A DNA stretch of 64,000 bases from an uncultured Prevotellaceae bacterium. GTDB taxonomy: Bacteria; Bacteroidota; Bacteroidia; Bacteroidales; Bacteroidaceae. The position numbers and the translations under genes are program-made. The DNA is taken from assembly GCA_902786565.1 (NCBI GenBank), contig CADACW010000004.1, positions 43,650 through 107,649 on the forward strand, written 5' to 3'. Each line of letters starts with the position of its first letter. The stretch's first letter is position 1. Below the pieces are notes generated by a model, which worked only from the letters and a program-made list of their open reading frames with translations, was not told the origin of the DNA and ran no database searches. Below are positions 26,123 to 35,361 of this stretch, one piece after another.

Positions 26123-26188
26123 AGCATAAATGTTTAGTTAGTTTATAATATTATAATAAATAATGGTATATTAGTTATCGTCTATTAC

Positions 26189-26701
26189 TCATAGCGCGAG
26201 CAGACCTTCGGGCAGTTGCATCCGCAGCTGGCGCTGCTTGGTGTCGATGTGGGTCACAAAGTCGTCGGTGGCGGGGATGAGACGTCCGTCGTCCAGCTCG
26301 AAGAGGGTGTTGGCGGTGCTGTCGTCGATGCTGGCAATGCGTCCCAGGCGCTTGCCGTTGGCGTCATCTACAATGTCGAAGCCCACGAGGAAGGCCAATG
26401 ACAGCTGCCCCTCGTCGTCCTGCGGCACCAGCGCTTTGGGGAAGTAGACATCGGTGCCGGTCAGCTGGCGGGCCCGCTCCTGGGTGTCCACGTCCTCCAG
26501 TTTCAGAATGGCGGTGGAGTCGCTCTTGAACCTGTATTCCTCGATGAAGAATGGCACCAGTATGCCGTCGACCTGCAGCACCAGGTAGTCGGCATCGGCA
26601 CGGTCGAACACATCGTCGTCGAAGAGGAACGACAGCTCGCCCCTGACGCCGTGGGTCTTTCCCAGCCGGCCTATTCGATAGACATCTTCCTCACGTATCA
26701 T
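26189..26701 (-). CDS. rimM: Ribosome maturation factor RimM
   Basis: Assists 16S rRNA processing and assembly of the 30S head by binding ribosomal protein S19. 170 residues, normal length. N-terminal RimM domain with RIGRLGKTHGVRGELSFLFDDD, and a C-terminal PRC-barrel segment with LVGFDIVDDANGKRLGRIASIDD and LIPATDDFVTHIDTKQRQLRMQLPEGLLAL. It starts 3 bp after the murA stop; the order DUF4290-murA-rimM is typical of Bacteroidales. Confidence 0.95.
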   Translation of the reverse strand: MIREEDVYRIGRLGKTHGVRGELSFLFDDDVFDRADADYLVLQVDGILVPFFIEEYRFKSDSTAILKLEDVDTQERARQLTGTDVYFPKALVPQDDEGQLSLAFLVGFDIVDDANGKRLGRIASIDDSTANTLFELDDGRLIPATDDFVTHIDTKQRQLRMQLPEGLLAL

Positions 26702-26704
26702 CGG

Positions 26705-28012
26705 CTACACCCTTTCTATTTTTGCGCCGAGCGCGTTGAGTCGGGCCTCAATGTGCTCGTAGCCGCGGTCTATCTGCTCAATGTTGTCGATGCGGCTGGT
26801 GCCACGGGCGCTGAGGGCAGCGATGAGCAGGGCGATGCCGGCGCGGATGTCGGGGCTCGACATGCGGCCGCCGCGTAGCTGCAGCTTGCGGTCGTGGCCC
26901 ACCACGACGGCGCGGTGGGGGTCGCAGAGTATGATTTGTGCACCCATGTCAATGAGCTTGTCTACGAAGAAGAGTCGGCTCTCGAACATCTTCTGGTGGA
27001 ACAGCACCGAGCCGCGGGCCTGAGTGGCCACGGTGATGAGCACCGAGATGAGGTCGGGCGTCAGTCCCGGCCAGGGGGCGTCGGCCAGGGTCATGGTGGT
27101 GCCGTCGATGAACGACTGGATTTCGTAGTGCAGCATGCGTGGGATGACCAGGTCGTCGCCGTCTTCCTCCACCTTGATGCCCATGCGTCGGAACGTGTTG
27201 GGAATGATGCCCAGGTCGGGCATTGACACGTGGTTGATGCGGATGCCGTCGCCCACCATGGCGGCCATTCCTATGAAGGAGCCCACCTCGATCATGTCGG
27301 GCAGGATGGTGTGGCGGCATCCGCCCAGACGTTCCACGCCCTCGATGGTGAGCAGGTTTGAGGCGATGCCCGTGATGTGTGCGCCCATGCGGCAGAGCAT
27401 GCGGCAGAGCTGCTGCACGTAGGGTTCGCAGGCAGCGTTGTAGATGGTGGTGGTGCCACGGGCTGTGACGGCGGCCATGATGATGTTGGCCGTGCCGGTG
27501 ACCGACGCCTCGTCGAGCAGCATATAAGTGCCCTGCAGACGGTCGGCGCTGGAAATCTGGTAGACGCCCTTCTCGGCCACGTGGTGGAAGTGTGCGCCCA
27601 GGCGCTCGAATCCCAGGAAGTGTGTGTCCAGCCGTCGGCGCCCTATCTTGTCGCCACCCGGCTTGGCGATGGTGGCCCTGCCCAGTCGCGCCAGCAGAGG
27701 GCCTATGAGCATGACGGAGCCGCGCAGCTGTGCGCACTTCTCCACAAACTCATTGCTCTGCAGGAAGTCTGTGTTCAGGTGGGAAGCCTGGAAGACGTAG
27801 CAGTTTTCGTGTTCTGCCCGCACCTTCACGCCTATGTCGCACAGCAGTTGGATGAGATGCTGCACGTCGCGAATGTTGGGTATATTGTCTATGACCACCT
27901 CTTCGCTGGTGAGCAGCGTGGCACAAATCACCTGCAGGGCCTCGTTCTTGGCGCCCTGTGGCGTAATGGTACCGCTCAGTAAATGACCTCCCTCAATGAT
28001 GAATGCTGCCAT
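26705..28012 (-). CDS. murA: UDP-N-acetylglucosamine 1-carboxyvinyltransferase, Asp-type active site
   Basis: Catalyses the first committed step of peptidoglycan synthesis, enolpyruvyl transfer from PEP to UDP-GlcNAc, in the cytoplasm. 435 residues, normal length. Seen: the N-terminal GTITPQGAKNEALQVICATLL, LRGSVMLIGPLLARLGRATI, TIEGVERLGG and the C-terminal IDRGYEHIEARLNALGAKIERV. In the mobile active-site loop it reads PGGDKIGRRRLD, where E. coli has PGGCTIGARPVD, so the fosfomycin-target Cys115 is Asp121 here. By knowledge of other Asp-type MurA enzymes this predicts insensitivity to fosfomycin without loss of activity. In an operon after DUF4290 (37-bp gap) and before rimM (3-bp gap). Confidence 0.96.
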   Translation of the reverse strand: MAAFIIEGGHLLSGTITPQGAKNEALQVICATLLTSEEVVIDNIPNIRDVQHLIQLLCDIGVKVRAEHENCYVFQASHLNTDFLQSNEFVEKCAQLRGSVMLIGPLLARLGRATIAKPGGDKIGRRRLDTHFLGFERLGAHFHHVAEKGVYQISSADRLQGTYMLLDEASVTGTANIIMAAVTARGTTTIYNAACEPYVQQLCRMLCRMGAHITGIASNLLTIEGVERLGGCRHTILPDMIEVGSFIGMAAMVGDGIRINHVSMPDLGIIPNTFRRMGIKVEEDGDDLVIPRMLHYEIQSFIDGTTMTLADAPWPGLTPDLISVLITVATQARGSVLFHQKMFESRLFFVDKLIDMGAQIILCDPHRAVVVGHDRKLQLRGGRMSSPDIRAGIALLIAALSARGTSRIDNIEQIDRGYEHIEARLNALGAKIERV

Positions 28013-28049
28013 CAGCTCGTGATTTTCTATTAATGTTTATTGTCAATTC

Positions 28050-28667
28050 TCACCCTTTCCTTTTCTTTCCCTTCTTGGGTGGCATCTCGTTGGCCGGCAG
28101 GAAGCGTTGCAGCGGTGTCTTGTTCAGGTCCAGGTGGATGGCACCATCGGTGTAGTAGGCCAGGTCGTCGGCCACTTTGGCGTCTTCCATAGAGCCGTGT
28201 CCCCACAGCACCAGGTCGCGCTTCATCTGGTTGGCCGTGTCCAGTGCCAGTGCGTCGCGCTCCGGTCCGGCGGGCATGGTCTTGAGTTTTTCAAAGAGCT
28301 GCTCCATCAGTTTGCCGTAGTGGCGCATCTTGATGTTCTGCTGCGGCAGCTCCATCGGCTGCGGCTTCGAGAGGAATTTCTCGGCGGCGCTCACGTCGCA
28401 GGGCCAGTCTATGTCCAACTGCTTTCCGCTCATCAGGTATAGGTGGTCCCAGAGCGTCTGCTCAAAGTCGGCATTGCCCTGTACAGGCGCCATTTTCGAC
28501 TGCATCAGTCTGACGATGCTCTTGGCGCAGCGCAGACGTTCAGCCCGGTCGGGCAGACTGGCGGCATAGTCCACCATGTTCTGTATTTCGCGTCCGTACT
28601 CCGGGAGCACCAGCTTCTTGCGCTGTGTGTTGTAGTCCAGTCCTTTTATATTCATATCTGTCATCAT
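28050..28667 (-). CDS. DUF4290 family protein
   Basis: 205-residue soluble, helical protein of a Bacteroidetes-specific family without known function. Recognised by the start MNIKGLDYNTQRKKLVLPEYGREIQNMVDYAASLPDRAERLRCAKSIV (shown in parts: GLDYNTQRKKL, YGREIQNMVDY) and TLWDHLYLMSGKQLDIDWP. Lys-rich tail (PPKKGKKRKG). ATGs at 28667, 28664 and 28655 are all possible. Located 7 bp downstream of tsaB and upstream of murA, its usual setting in this phylum. Confidence 0.85.
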   Translation of the reverse strand: MMTDMNIKGLDYNTQRKKLVLPEYGREIQNMVDYAASLPDRAERLRCAKSIVRLMQSKMAPVQGNADFEQTLWDHLYLMSGKQLDIDWPCDVSAAEKFLSKPQPMELPQQNIKMRHYGKLMEQLFEKLKTMPAGPERDALALDTANQMKRDLVLWGHGSMEDAKVADDLAYYTDGAIHLDLNKTPLQRFLPANEMPPKKGKKRKG

Positions 28668-28674
28668 TTCATGT

Positions 28675-29400
28675 TCAGGTGGCCAACAGGTTTTTGGGTT
28701 TTCCGGCCACGTAGTCCTTCAGGTAGAAGGGCACGAAGTAGGCCACGTCTTCCGTCTGTCCGTTTATCAGCCTTCGCTCGGCCAGCGGCTGCATCCACTT
28801 GGCTATGGGCTCAATGCCGTCCAGGAAGTGGGCGTTGGGGTGGGCGATGGTTTCGCGGCACTTGGCGGCACCATTGCCGAAGAAGAACACGGGCCTCTCG
28901 TCGAGCCACTGCTTGTAGGTATCGGCTTCGACAATGTCGGCCTGGGTGGCGCGTACGGGGCGCAGGCTGCGGTCGTAGATGGCGGCAAACACCTCCATCC
29001 GCCGGGCATCAATCATGGGGCAGAGCAGTGCATCGTCGGGCAGAGGGCCGGTCTGGCCACCGCCCAGTGGCAGCGACTCTCTCAACAACACCGGCACGCA
29101 GAGCAGCTCCAGCGTGGGCACTGCCACCAATTTCAGGTCGCGCCCCACGCAGAGGCCCTTGGCCATTGACACGCCAATGCGCAGGCCGGTATATGAGCCG
29201 GGACCGCAACTCACAGCCACGGCATCGAAGGGGATGGCATGGCTGTCGGCAAACGACATAGCCTCGTCGACCATCGTCCCCAAATGTTCAGAATGGTTTG
29301 GCCCGTCGTGGTTTTCTTGATGGAAAATCACCTGCGAATCGTCGCTCACAGCCACAGAACACACCGAGGTGCTCGTCTCAATATGCAGAATGCAAGACAC
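28675..29400 (-). CDS. tsaB: tRNA threonylcarbamoyladenosine biosynthesis protein TsaB
   Basis: Non-catalytic ASKHA-fold partner of TsaD in making the t6A modification of ANN-decoding tRNAs. 241 residues. Seen: the N-terminal CILHIETSTSVCSVAVSDD, VDEAMSFADSHAIPFDAVAVSCGPGSYTGLRIGVSMAKGLC (the segment GPGSYTGLRIG is diagnostic) and MIDARRMEVFAAIYD. The start is GTG at 29400, in good register with the promoter at 29446-29476. First gene of the operon tsaB-DUF4290-murA-rimM. It borders the candidate origin region. Confidence 0.94.
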   Translation of the reverse strand: MSCILHIETSTSVCSVAVSDDSQVIFHQENHDGPNHSEHLGTMVDEAMSFADSHAIPFDAVAVSCGPGSYTGLRIGVSMAKGLCVGRDLKLVAVPTLELLCVPVLLRESLPLGGGQTGPLPDDALLCPMIDARRMEVFAAIYDRSLRPVRATQADIVEADTYKQWLDERPVFFFGNGAAKCRETIAHPNAHFLDGIEPIAKWMQPLAERRLINGQTEDVAYFVPFYLKDYVAGKPKNLLAT

Positions 29401-29445
29401 AGTCAGAAAACGTTTTTACTGTTTGCTATAGTTGTTTTGTAGGTG

Positions 29446-29476
29446 CAAAGTTACGAATTTTATCTGAATCAACAAA
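29446..29476 (-). promoter_or_regulatory. Promoter of the tsaB-DUF4290-murA-rimM operon
   Basis: Minus strand TTTG (29473-29476), 19 bp, TAACTTTG (29446-29453): an exact consensus match. The predicted transcript start is about 40 nt upstream of the GTG. Confidence 0.85.
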
Positions 29477-29554
29477 AAAAGGGAAGATTATTTTTGTTTT
29501 CCACCAATTTAATCGCCAAACCCATGTAATATATAAGTGGTTCGCATACGGGAT

Positions 29555-29694
29555 AAACATGCCGCCGCCCCGTGGAAAACAAGCCGAAGGCCGGACCTAA
29601 AACTTAAATTACGTCGTAATTTAAATAAATTACGTCGAGCCGTTAAGTTTATATCCTGGCAAAAAATGTTTTTGGTCCGGCCTCGCGCATGTTT
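29555..29694. repeat. Nested inverted-repeat element containing two 21-bp-spaced AAATTACGTCG iterations
   Basis: Three concentric perfect inverted pairs: AAACATGC (29555-29562)/GCATGTTT (29687-29694), GGCCGGACC (29589-29597)/GGTCCGGCC (29674-29682), and AAACTTAA (29600-29607)/TTAAGTTT (29643-29650). Inside the innermost pair are two copies of AAATTACGTCG at 29606 and 29627, 21 bp apart. A related four-copy array is at 50044-50136. The element lies directly left of the DnaA-box cluster. Confidence 0.8.
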
Positions 29695-29719
29695 TTCTGC
29701 GGCCAACCCATTGTTTTAT

Positions 29720-30020
29720 GGTGTGGAAAACTGTGGATAAGTGTGTGGAAAACTGTGTGGAAAAAGTGGGAAAGCGCTGGTGGAAAACAATTCTGTGTAT
29801 AAAAAGAGCTGTTTTTGCATAGTTTTTTGAAACTTTTCCACTCAATTTGGCCGAAAAAAAATATAAACTTTGTAAATTTGCACCGAAATTGGAAATTGTG
29901 GATAACTATGGCAGATGCCTCATTTTCAAAGAGAAATAATTAACAACGGCTGTAGATAACCCGAATACTGGCGGTGGAAAACGAAACGGACAAGCAAAAG
30001 GCCGGAAAGTTATCAACTTA
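29720..30020. other. Candidate chromosomal replication origin (DnaA-box cluster with AT-rich stretch)
   Basis: The gap of 689 bp between tsaB and nadA (29401-30089) has no gene. On the plus strand TGTGGATAA occurs exactly at 29732-29740 and 29897-29905. One-mismatch forms: TGTGGAAAA at 29722, 29744 and 29756, TGTGTATAA at 29794, and TGTAGATAA at 29951. Weaker ones follow (TTTTCCACT at 29834; TTATCAACT near 30010). All strong boxes have the same orientation. An AT-rich stretch suitable for unwinding lies at 29853-29890. Genes read away on both sides: five on the left, nine on the right. No skew could be computed and no dnaA gene is in the window. Confidence 0.6.
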
Positions 30021-30089
30021 TCAACGCCCCATCATCAGAATCATTCCTATTTTTTAAAATTAAAAAAAAGAGAGAAATAAAATAATGCA

Positions 30090-31079
30090 ATGTTGAAAAA
30101 CGAATGGAAAGAACAGGGCTTCATCGACGAGGCCGCAGCCGCAGGCACTGACCTGTCGGCCGAAATCAGACGTATGTGCCAGGAGAAGCAGGCTGTGGTA
30201 CTGGCCCACTACTATACCGACGGCAGCATACAGCAGGTGGCCGACTTCATAGGCGACTCGCTGGCGCTGGCCCGCAAGGCTGCAGAGACCGATGCAAGAA
30301 TCATTGTGATGTGCGGCGTGCACTTCATGGCCGAGACGTGCAAGCTGCTCTCGCCCGACAAGCTGGTGCTCTGCCCCGACCTGAACGCCGGCTGTTCGCT
30401 GGCCGACTCGTGCCGGGCCGACGATTTGCGCCGATACAAGGCGGAGCACCCTGGATATAAAGTGGTGAGCTATGTCAACACCACCGCCGCCGTCAAGGCG
30501 CTGACCGATGTGGTGGTGACCAGCGGCAATGCCAAGAAGGTGATTGACACCTTTCCGCAGGACGAGAAGATTATCTTCGGGCCCGACTACAACCTGGGCA
30601 GTTATATCAACAGCCTGACCGGCCGGCAGATGCTGCTCTGGCAGGGTGGCTGTCACGTGCACGAGCGCTTCTCGGTAGAGGGCATCCTGGCCTTGAAGCG
30701 CGAGCACCCGCAGGCCCTGGTGCTGGCCCACCCGGAGTGCAAGGGACCCGTGTTGCGGGTGGCCGACGTGGTAGGCTCTACGGCGGTGCTGCTGAAATAC
30801 GTGGTGGAGCACCCGGAGCAGGCATACATCGTGGCCACCGAGGCAGGCATCCTGTTTGAAATGCAGCGCCAGTGCCCTCAGACACAGCTCTACCCCGTGC
30901 CGCCTGAAGTGAGCGAGGGTAGCGTGGGCTGCCACTGCAACGAGTGTCAGTATATGAAGATGAACACGCTGCTGAAGGTCTACAACACGCTCAAGTACGA
31001 ATGGCCGCAGGTGGAAGTAGACCCCGCCATCGCCATCGATGCGGTGAAGCCCATCGAGCGGATGCTTGAACTGTCGTGA
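30090..31079 (+). CDS. nadA: Quinolinate synthase A
   Basis: [4Fe-4S] enzyme that condenses iminoaspartate with dihydroxyacetone phosphate to quinolinate in de novo NAD synthesis. 329 residues, normal length. Seen: VVLAHYYTDGSIQQVADFIGDSLAL, VMCGVHFMAETCKLLSPDK, and the cluster-ligand cysteines in DLNAGCSLADSC, LLWQGGCHVHERF and GCHCNECQYMKMNTL. The start ATG is at 30090. nadB and nadC are not in the window. Its TGA overlaps the GTG start of the next gene, so the two are translationally coupled. Confidence 0.96.
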   Translation: MLKNEWKEQGFIDEAAAAGTDLSAEIRRMCQEKQAVVLAHYYTDGSIQQVADFIGDSLALARKAAETDARIIVMCGVHFMAETCKLLSPDKLVLCPDLNAGCSLADSCRADDLRRYKAEHPGYKVVSYVNTTAAVKALTDVVVTSGNAKKVIDTFPQDEKIIFGPDYNLGSYINSLTGRQMLLWQGGCHVHERFSVEGILALKREHPQALVLAHPECKGPVLRVADVVGSTAVLLKYVVEHPEQAYIVATEAGILFEMQRQCPQTQLYPVPPEVSEGSVGCHCNECQYMKMNTLLKVYNTLKYEWPQVEVDPAIAIDAVKPIERMLELS

Positions 31080-31456
31080 CCAGAGAGCGGCTTTTCGAGA
31101 TTGTCAGGTTCGGCATTGTGGGCGTTGCCGCCACGGCCATCCACTATGCCGTGTACTATGCCCTGCTGTCGCTGACCAGCCACAACGTGGCCTATACCGT
31201 GGGCTATGTGGTGAGTTTTCTGTGCAACTACGTGCTCTCGTCGCTCTTCACCTTCCGCGTCACCATGTCGGCAGGGCGGTTGGCGGCTTTCGGTGTGAGC
31301 CATCTGCTCAACTACCTCATCCAGATGGGGCTGCTCAACCTCTTCGTCTGGACAGGTGTGTCGCCCGTAGTGGCGCCGCTGCCGGTGTTTGCCATCGCCG
31401 TGCCGGTCAACTATTTGCTGGTGCGCACAGCCCTGACCCGCCTCTGGGGCAAGTGA
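31076..31456 (+). CDS. GtrA family membrane protein
   Basis: 126-residue integral membrane protein with four hydrophobic segments, matching GtrA/DPMS-type flippase-like proteins that take part in moving polyprenyl-linked sugars. Family phrases seen: IVRFGIVGVAATAIHYAVYYALLS, VGYVVSFLCNYVLSSLFTFR and HLLNYLIQMGLLNLF. It begins with GTG at 31076 inside the nadA stop (GTGA). A functional link to nadA is not expected; a polyprenyl-phosphate glycosyltransferase partner could be the GT2 gene at 9871, by inference. Confidence 0.88.
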   Translation: MTRERLFEIVRFGIVGVAATAIHYAVYYALLSLTSHNVAYTVGYVVSFLCNYVLSSLFTFRVTMSAGRLAAFGVSHLLNYLIQMGLLNLFVWTGVSPVVAPLPVFAIAVPVNYLLVRTALTRLWGK

Positions 31457-31480
31457 GCAGGACAATTTTTCGGAAAAATA

Positions 31481-31512
31481 TTTGGTAATATGGAGAATAA
31501 GCCGTATCTTTG
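31481..31512 (+). promoter_or_regulatory. leuS promoter
   Basis: TTTG 31481-31484, a 20-bp spacer, TATCTTTG 31505-31512; about 50 nt of AT-rich leader precede the leuS ATG. Confidence 0.78.
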
Positions 31513-31570
31513 CAGAATTAATTAACCCTAAAAGTATAATAATAGTTGAGAATAAACGATATATAAATAT

Positions 31571-34435
31571 ATGGAATACAATTTCAGAGACATTGAGAAG
31601 AAATGGCAGAAGCGATGGGTGGAGAATGGCACCTACCGCGTAGTGGAAGACGAGCACAAGAAGAAGTTCTATGTGCTGAACATGTTCCCTTATCCCTCAG
31701 GGGCCGGACTGCACGTGGGCCATCCCCTGGGCTATATTGCCAGTGACATTTATGCGCGCTACAAGCGACTCTGCGGCTACAACGTGCTCAACCCCATGGG
31801 CTACGACGCCTACGGACTGCCTGCAGAGCAGTATGCCATACAGACGGGCCAGCACCCCGCCATCACCACCGAGCAGAACATCAACCGCTATCGTGAGCAG
31901 TTGGACAAGATAGGCTTCTCATTCGACTGGAGCCGCGAGGTGCGCACCTGCGACCCGAAGTACTACCACTGGACGCAGTGGGCCTTTCAGCGTATGTTCA
32001 AGTCGTACTACAGCATCTCGTCGAACAAGGTGCAGCCCACCATCAAGCTCATCGAGCACTTCGAGCTGATGGGCACCGAGAACTGCGGCGCCCTGGGCAC
32101 TGAAGAGCTGCACTTCACCGCTTCCGACTGGGCTTCGTTCTCGGAGAAGAAAAAGCAGGAGGTGCTGATGAACTACCGCATTGCTTATCTGGCCGAGACG
32201 ATGGTCAACTGGTGTCCCGCACTGGGCACCGTGCTGGCCAACGACGAGGTCATCAACGGTGTGTCGGAGCGCGGCGGCTATCCCGTCGAGCAGAAGAAGA
32301 TGCGGCAGTGGTGCCTCCGCGTGAGCGCCTTTGCCCAGCGCTTGCTTGACGGTCTTGACGAGATTGACTGGAGCGACAGCATCAAGGAGGCCCAGCGCAA
32401 CTGGATAGGCCGCTCCGAGGGCACCGAAATGGAGTTTAGTGTAAGCAGCAGCTCCGTGTCAGCCCCCAAGAGCTTCACCATTTTCACCACCCGCGCTGAC
32501 ACCATCTTCGGCGTCACCTTTATGGTGCTGGCCCCTGAGAGCGAACTGGTGAGTCAGCTCACCACCCCCGACCAGCAGCAGGCCGTAGACCAATATCTGG
32601 CCTACGTGAAGAAGCGCACCGAGCGCGAGCGCCAGATGGACCATGCCGTAACGGGCGTCTTCTCCGGCTCTTACGCCATCAATCCCTTCACGGGCGAGCA
32701 GATTCCCATCTGGATTGCCGAATATGTGCTTGCGGGCTACGGCACCGGTGCCATCATGGCCGTGCCGGCACACGACAGCCGCGACTATGCCTTCGCCAAA
32801 CACTTCAACCTGCCCATCATTCCGCTCATCGAGGGCGCCGACGTCAGTGAAGAGAGCTTCGACGCCAAGGAGGGCACAGTGATGAACAGCCCCGCCGCCG
32901 GCAAGACCTCGCTCGACGGTTTCTCGCTGAACGGTCTGACCGTGAAGGAGGCTATTGCCGCCACCAAGAAGTTTGTCACCGAGAAAGGACTGGGCCGCGT
33001 GAAGGTCAACTACCGTCTGCGCGACGCCATCTTCAGCCGTCAGCGCTACTGGGGAGAGCCCTTCCCCGTCTACTACAAGGACGATATGCCCTATATGATT
33101 CCGAAGGAGTGCCTGCCCCTGGAGCTGCCCGAAGTGAAGGAATACAAGCCCACGGAGACCGGCGAGCCACCTCTGGGACACGCCAAGAAATGGGCTTGGG
33201 ACACCAAGACCGACAGTGTGGTCGATGTTTCTGACATCGACAACAAGAGCGTCTTCCCCCTCGAACTGAACACCATGCCCGGATTTGCAGGCTCCAGCGC
33301 CTACTACCTGCGCTATATGGACCCGCACAACGACCGCGCACTCGTGGGCCGCGACGCCAACGAATATTGGCGCAACGTAGACCTCTACGTGGGCGGTTCG
33401 GAGCACGCCACCGGCCACCTCATCTACAGCCGCTTCTGGAACAAATTCCTCTACGACAGCGGTTATGCCTGCGAGGACGAGCCGTTCAAGAAGCTGGTCA
33501 ACCAGGGCATGATTCAGGGACGCTCCAACTTCGTCTTCCGCATCGAGGAAGGGCCCGAAAAGGGCAAGTTTGTCAGCCTCGGACTGAAGGAGCAGTATCA
33601 GGTCACGCCCATCCACGTCGATGTGAACATCGTTTCGGGCGATGTGCTCGACATTGCGAGTTTCAAGGCCTGGCGGCCTGAGTATGCCAATGCCGAGTTC
33701 ATCCTTGAAGACGGCAAGTACATCTGCGGCTGGGCCGTGGAGAAGATGTCGAAGTCGATGTACAACGTGGTGAACCCCGACACCATCATCGAGCGTTACG
33801 GTGCCGACACGCTGCGCCTCTTCGAGATGTTCCTCGGCCCCGTGGAGCAGTCGAAACCCTGGGACACCAACAACATCGAGGGCAGCCACCGATTCCTGAA
33901 GAAGTTCTGGAACCTCTGTCAGGCAGGCTGTGCAAGTAGCGCAGCAAACGGAACCGAAGAAACCGCCACCCCCGAAGAGCTGAAAGCCCTGCACAAACTC
34001 ATCAAGAAGGTGACGCAGGACATCGAAGCCTTCAGCTACAACACCGCCATTGCCGCTTTCATGATTTGTGTCAATGAACTGACGCAGCTGAAGTGCAAGA
34101 ACGCCGACGTCATCCGCACGCTGGTGGTGCTCATCGCCCCCTTCGCCCCGCACATCGCCGAGGAGCTGTGGGAGCAGCTGGGCGCACAGGGCAGCGTCTG
34201 CGATGCCGAATGGCCCAAGTGGGACGAGTCGCTGCTGGTGGAGAGCCAGGTCAAGATGGGCGTGCAGTTCAATGGCAAAGTACGCTTCGAAATGACCTTC
34301 CCCGCCGATGCCGACAGCCAGGCCATCGAGAAGGCCGTGCGCGCCGACGAGCGCACCGCCCGCTATACCGACGGCAAGCAGATAGTGAAGGTCATCGTTG
34401 TGCCAAAGCGAATGATTAACATCGTATGCAAGTAA
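31571..34435 (+). CDS. leuS: Leucyl-tRNA synthetase
   Basis: Class I aminoacyl-tRNA synthetase charging tRNA-Leu. 954 residues, longer than the E. coli enzyme (860) as is usual in Bacteroidetes. The HIGH-type motif is [19 protein letters not shown] (HVGH), the KMSKS loop is [15 protein letters not shown]. The editing (CP1) domain lies between, with [11 protein letters not shown]-like [21 protein letters not shown] and [17 protein letters not shown], including the conserved Asp of the editing site. The C-terminal anticodon-binding domain ends in MINIVCK. The last 10 bp overlap the start of the YitT gene. Confidence 0.97.
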   Translation: MEYNFRDIEKKWQKRWVENGTYRVVEDEHKKKFYVLNMFPYPSGAGLHVGHPLGYIASDIYARYKRLCGYNVLNPMGYDAYGLPAEQYAIQTGQHPAITTEQNINRYREQLDKIGFSFDWSREVRTCDPKYYHWTQWAFQRMFKSYYSISSNKVQPTIKLIEHFELMGTENCGALGTEELHFTASDWASFSEKKKQEVLMNYRIAYLAETMVNWCPALGTVLANDEVINGVSERGGYPVEQKKMRQWCLRVSAFAQRLLDGLDEIDWSDSIKEAQRNWIGRSEGTEMEFSVSSSSVSAPKSFTIFTTRADTIFGVTFMVLAPESELVSQLTTPDQQQAVDQYLAYVKKRTERERQMDHAVTGVFSGSYAINPFTGEQIPIWIAEYVLAGYGTGAIMAVPAHDSRDYAFAKHFNLPIIPLIEGADVSEESFDAKEGTVMNSPAAGKTSLDGFSLNGLTVKEAIAATKKFVTEKGLGRVKVNYRLRDAIFSRQRYWGEPFPVYYKDDMPYMIPKECLPLELPEVKEYKPTETGEPPLGHAKKWAWDTKTDSVVDVSDIDNKSVFPLELNTMPGFAGSSAYYLRYMDPHNDRALVGRDANEYWRNVDLYVGGSEHATGHLIYSRFWNKFLYDSGYACEDEPFKKLVNQGMIQGRSNFVFRIEEGPEKGKFVSLGLKEQYQVTPIHVDVNIVSGDVLDIASFKAWRPEYANAEFILEDGKYICGWAVEKMSKSMYNVVNPDTIIERYGADTLRLFEMFLGPVEQSKPWDTNNIEGSHRFLKKFWNLCQAGCASSAANGTEETATPEELKALHKLIKKVTQDIEAFSYNTAIAAFMICVNELTQLKCKNADVIRTLVVLIAPFAPHIAEELWEQLGAQGSVCDAEWPKWDESLLVESQVKMGVQFNGKVRFEMTFPADADSQAIEKAVRADERTARYTDGKQIVKVIVVPKRMINIVCK

Positions 34436-35349
34436 ACCATAAAATCATACTCAACGAGGTGGAGGATTATGTGTTCATAACCCTCGGCCTCTTGCTGTAT
34501 GCTTTCGGCTTCACCTTCTTCCTTATGCCCTACGAGATAGTCACCGGAGGCGTCTCGGGCATCGGAGCCATCGTGGAGTATGCCACCTCGTTCCCCAACC
34601 AGTACACCTATCTCTTCATCAACATCGCCCTGCTGGGCGTGGCGCTGAAGATATTGGGACTGAAATTCCTGCTGAAGACCATCTATGCCATCGGCATGCT
34701 CACCTTCCTGCTCTGGCTGATGAAGGAGATAGTGCCCCGCGACGACGCCGGCAATATGGTGAAGATTCTGGGCGAGGGACAGGGATTTATGTCGCTCATC
34801 ATCGGCTGTACGATGACCGGCTCGGCGCTGGCCATCGTCTTCCTGAACAACGGCTCGACGGGCGGCACCGACATCATTGCCGCCTCGGTAAACAAGTTCT
34901 ACAACATGTCGCTGGGCACGGTGCTCATCTTCGTAGACCTTATCATCATCGGCTCCTGTCTCTTCATTCCGCAGTTCGGCACCATTCTGGAGCGCACCCA
35001 CATGGTTGTGTTCGGCCTCTGCACCATGGTCATCGAGAACTTTATGCTCGACTACATCTACAGTAGGCAGCGGTCGTCGGTACAGTTTCTCATCTTTACC
35101 GAGAAGTGGCAGGAGATAGCCAACGCCATCGGCACACAGCTGGACCACGGCGTGACCATACTCGACGGCCACGGCTGGTACACCGGACAGGAGCGCAAGG
35201 TGCTCTGCATACTGGCCAAGAAGAACGAGAGCCTCATCATCTTCCGGCTTATCAAGATGATTGACCCGCGGGCCTTCGTCAGCCAGAGTGCCGTCATCGG
35301 CGTCTTCGGCGAAGGATTCGACCAGATCAAGGTGAAAGTGAAATATTAA
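34426..35349 (+). CDS. YitT family membrane protein (DUF2179)
   Basis: 307 residues. The N-terminal two thirds has five or six membrane helices with the YitT signatures [26 protein letters not shown] (in part) and [20 protein letters not shown]; the C-terminal DUF2179 domain contains [21 protein letters not shown] and [21 protein letters not shown]. The family is widespread and its role is unresolved, possibly transport. It starts inside the end of leuS (10-bp overlap) and ends 12 bp before the NTPase gene, so leuS-yitT-rdgB probably form one transcript. Confidence 0.9.
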   Translation: MQVNHKIILNEVEDYVFITLGLLLYAFGFTFFLMPYEIVTGGVSGIGAIVEYATSFPNQYTYLFINIALLGVALKILGLKFLLKTIYAIGMLTFLLWLMKEIVPRDDAGNMVKILGEGQGFMSLIIGCTMTGSALAIVFLNNGSTGGTDIIAASVNKFYNMSLGTVLIFVDLIIIGSCLFIPQFGTILERTHMVVFGLCTMVIENFMLDYIYSRQRSSVQFLIFTEKWQEIANAIGTQLDHGVTILDGHGWYTGQERKVLCILAKKNESLIIFRLIKMIDPRAFVSQSAVIGVFGEGFDQIKVKVKY

Positions 35350-35361
35350 GAATACAGGACT

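Noticed and set aside
29509-29845. Short open frames in the tsaB-nadA gap
   Set aside because: They run through the inverted repeats and DnaA boxes and show no coding character.
32459-34153. Minus-strand open frame of 564 codons opposite leuS
   Set aside because: Antisense of a clear leuS gene with biased composition and no family signature.
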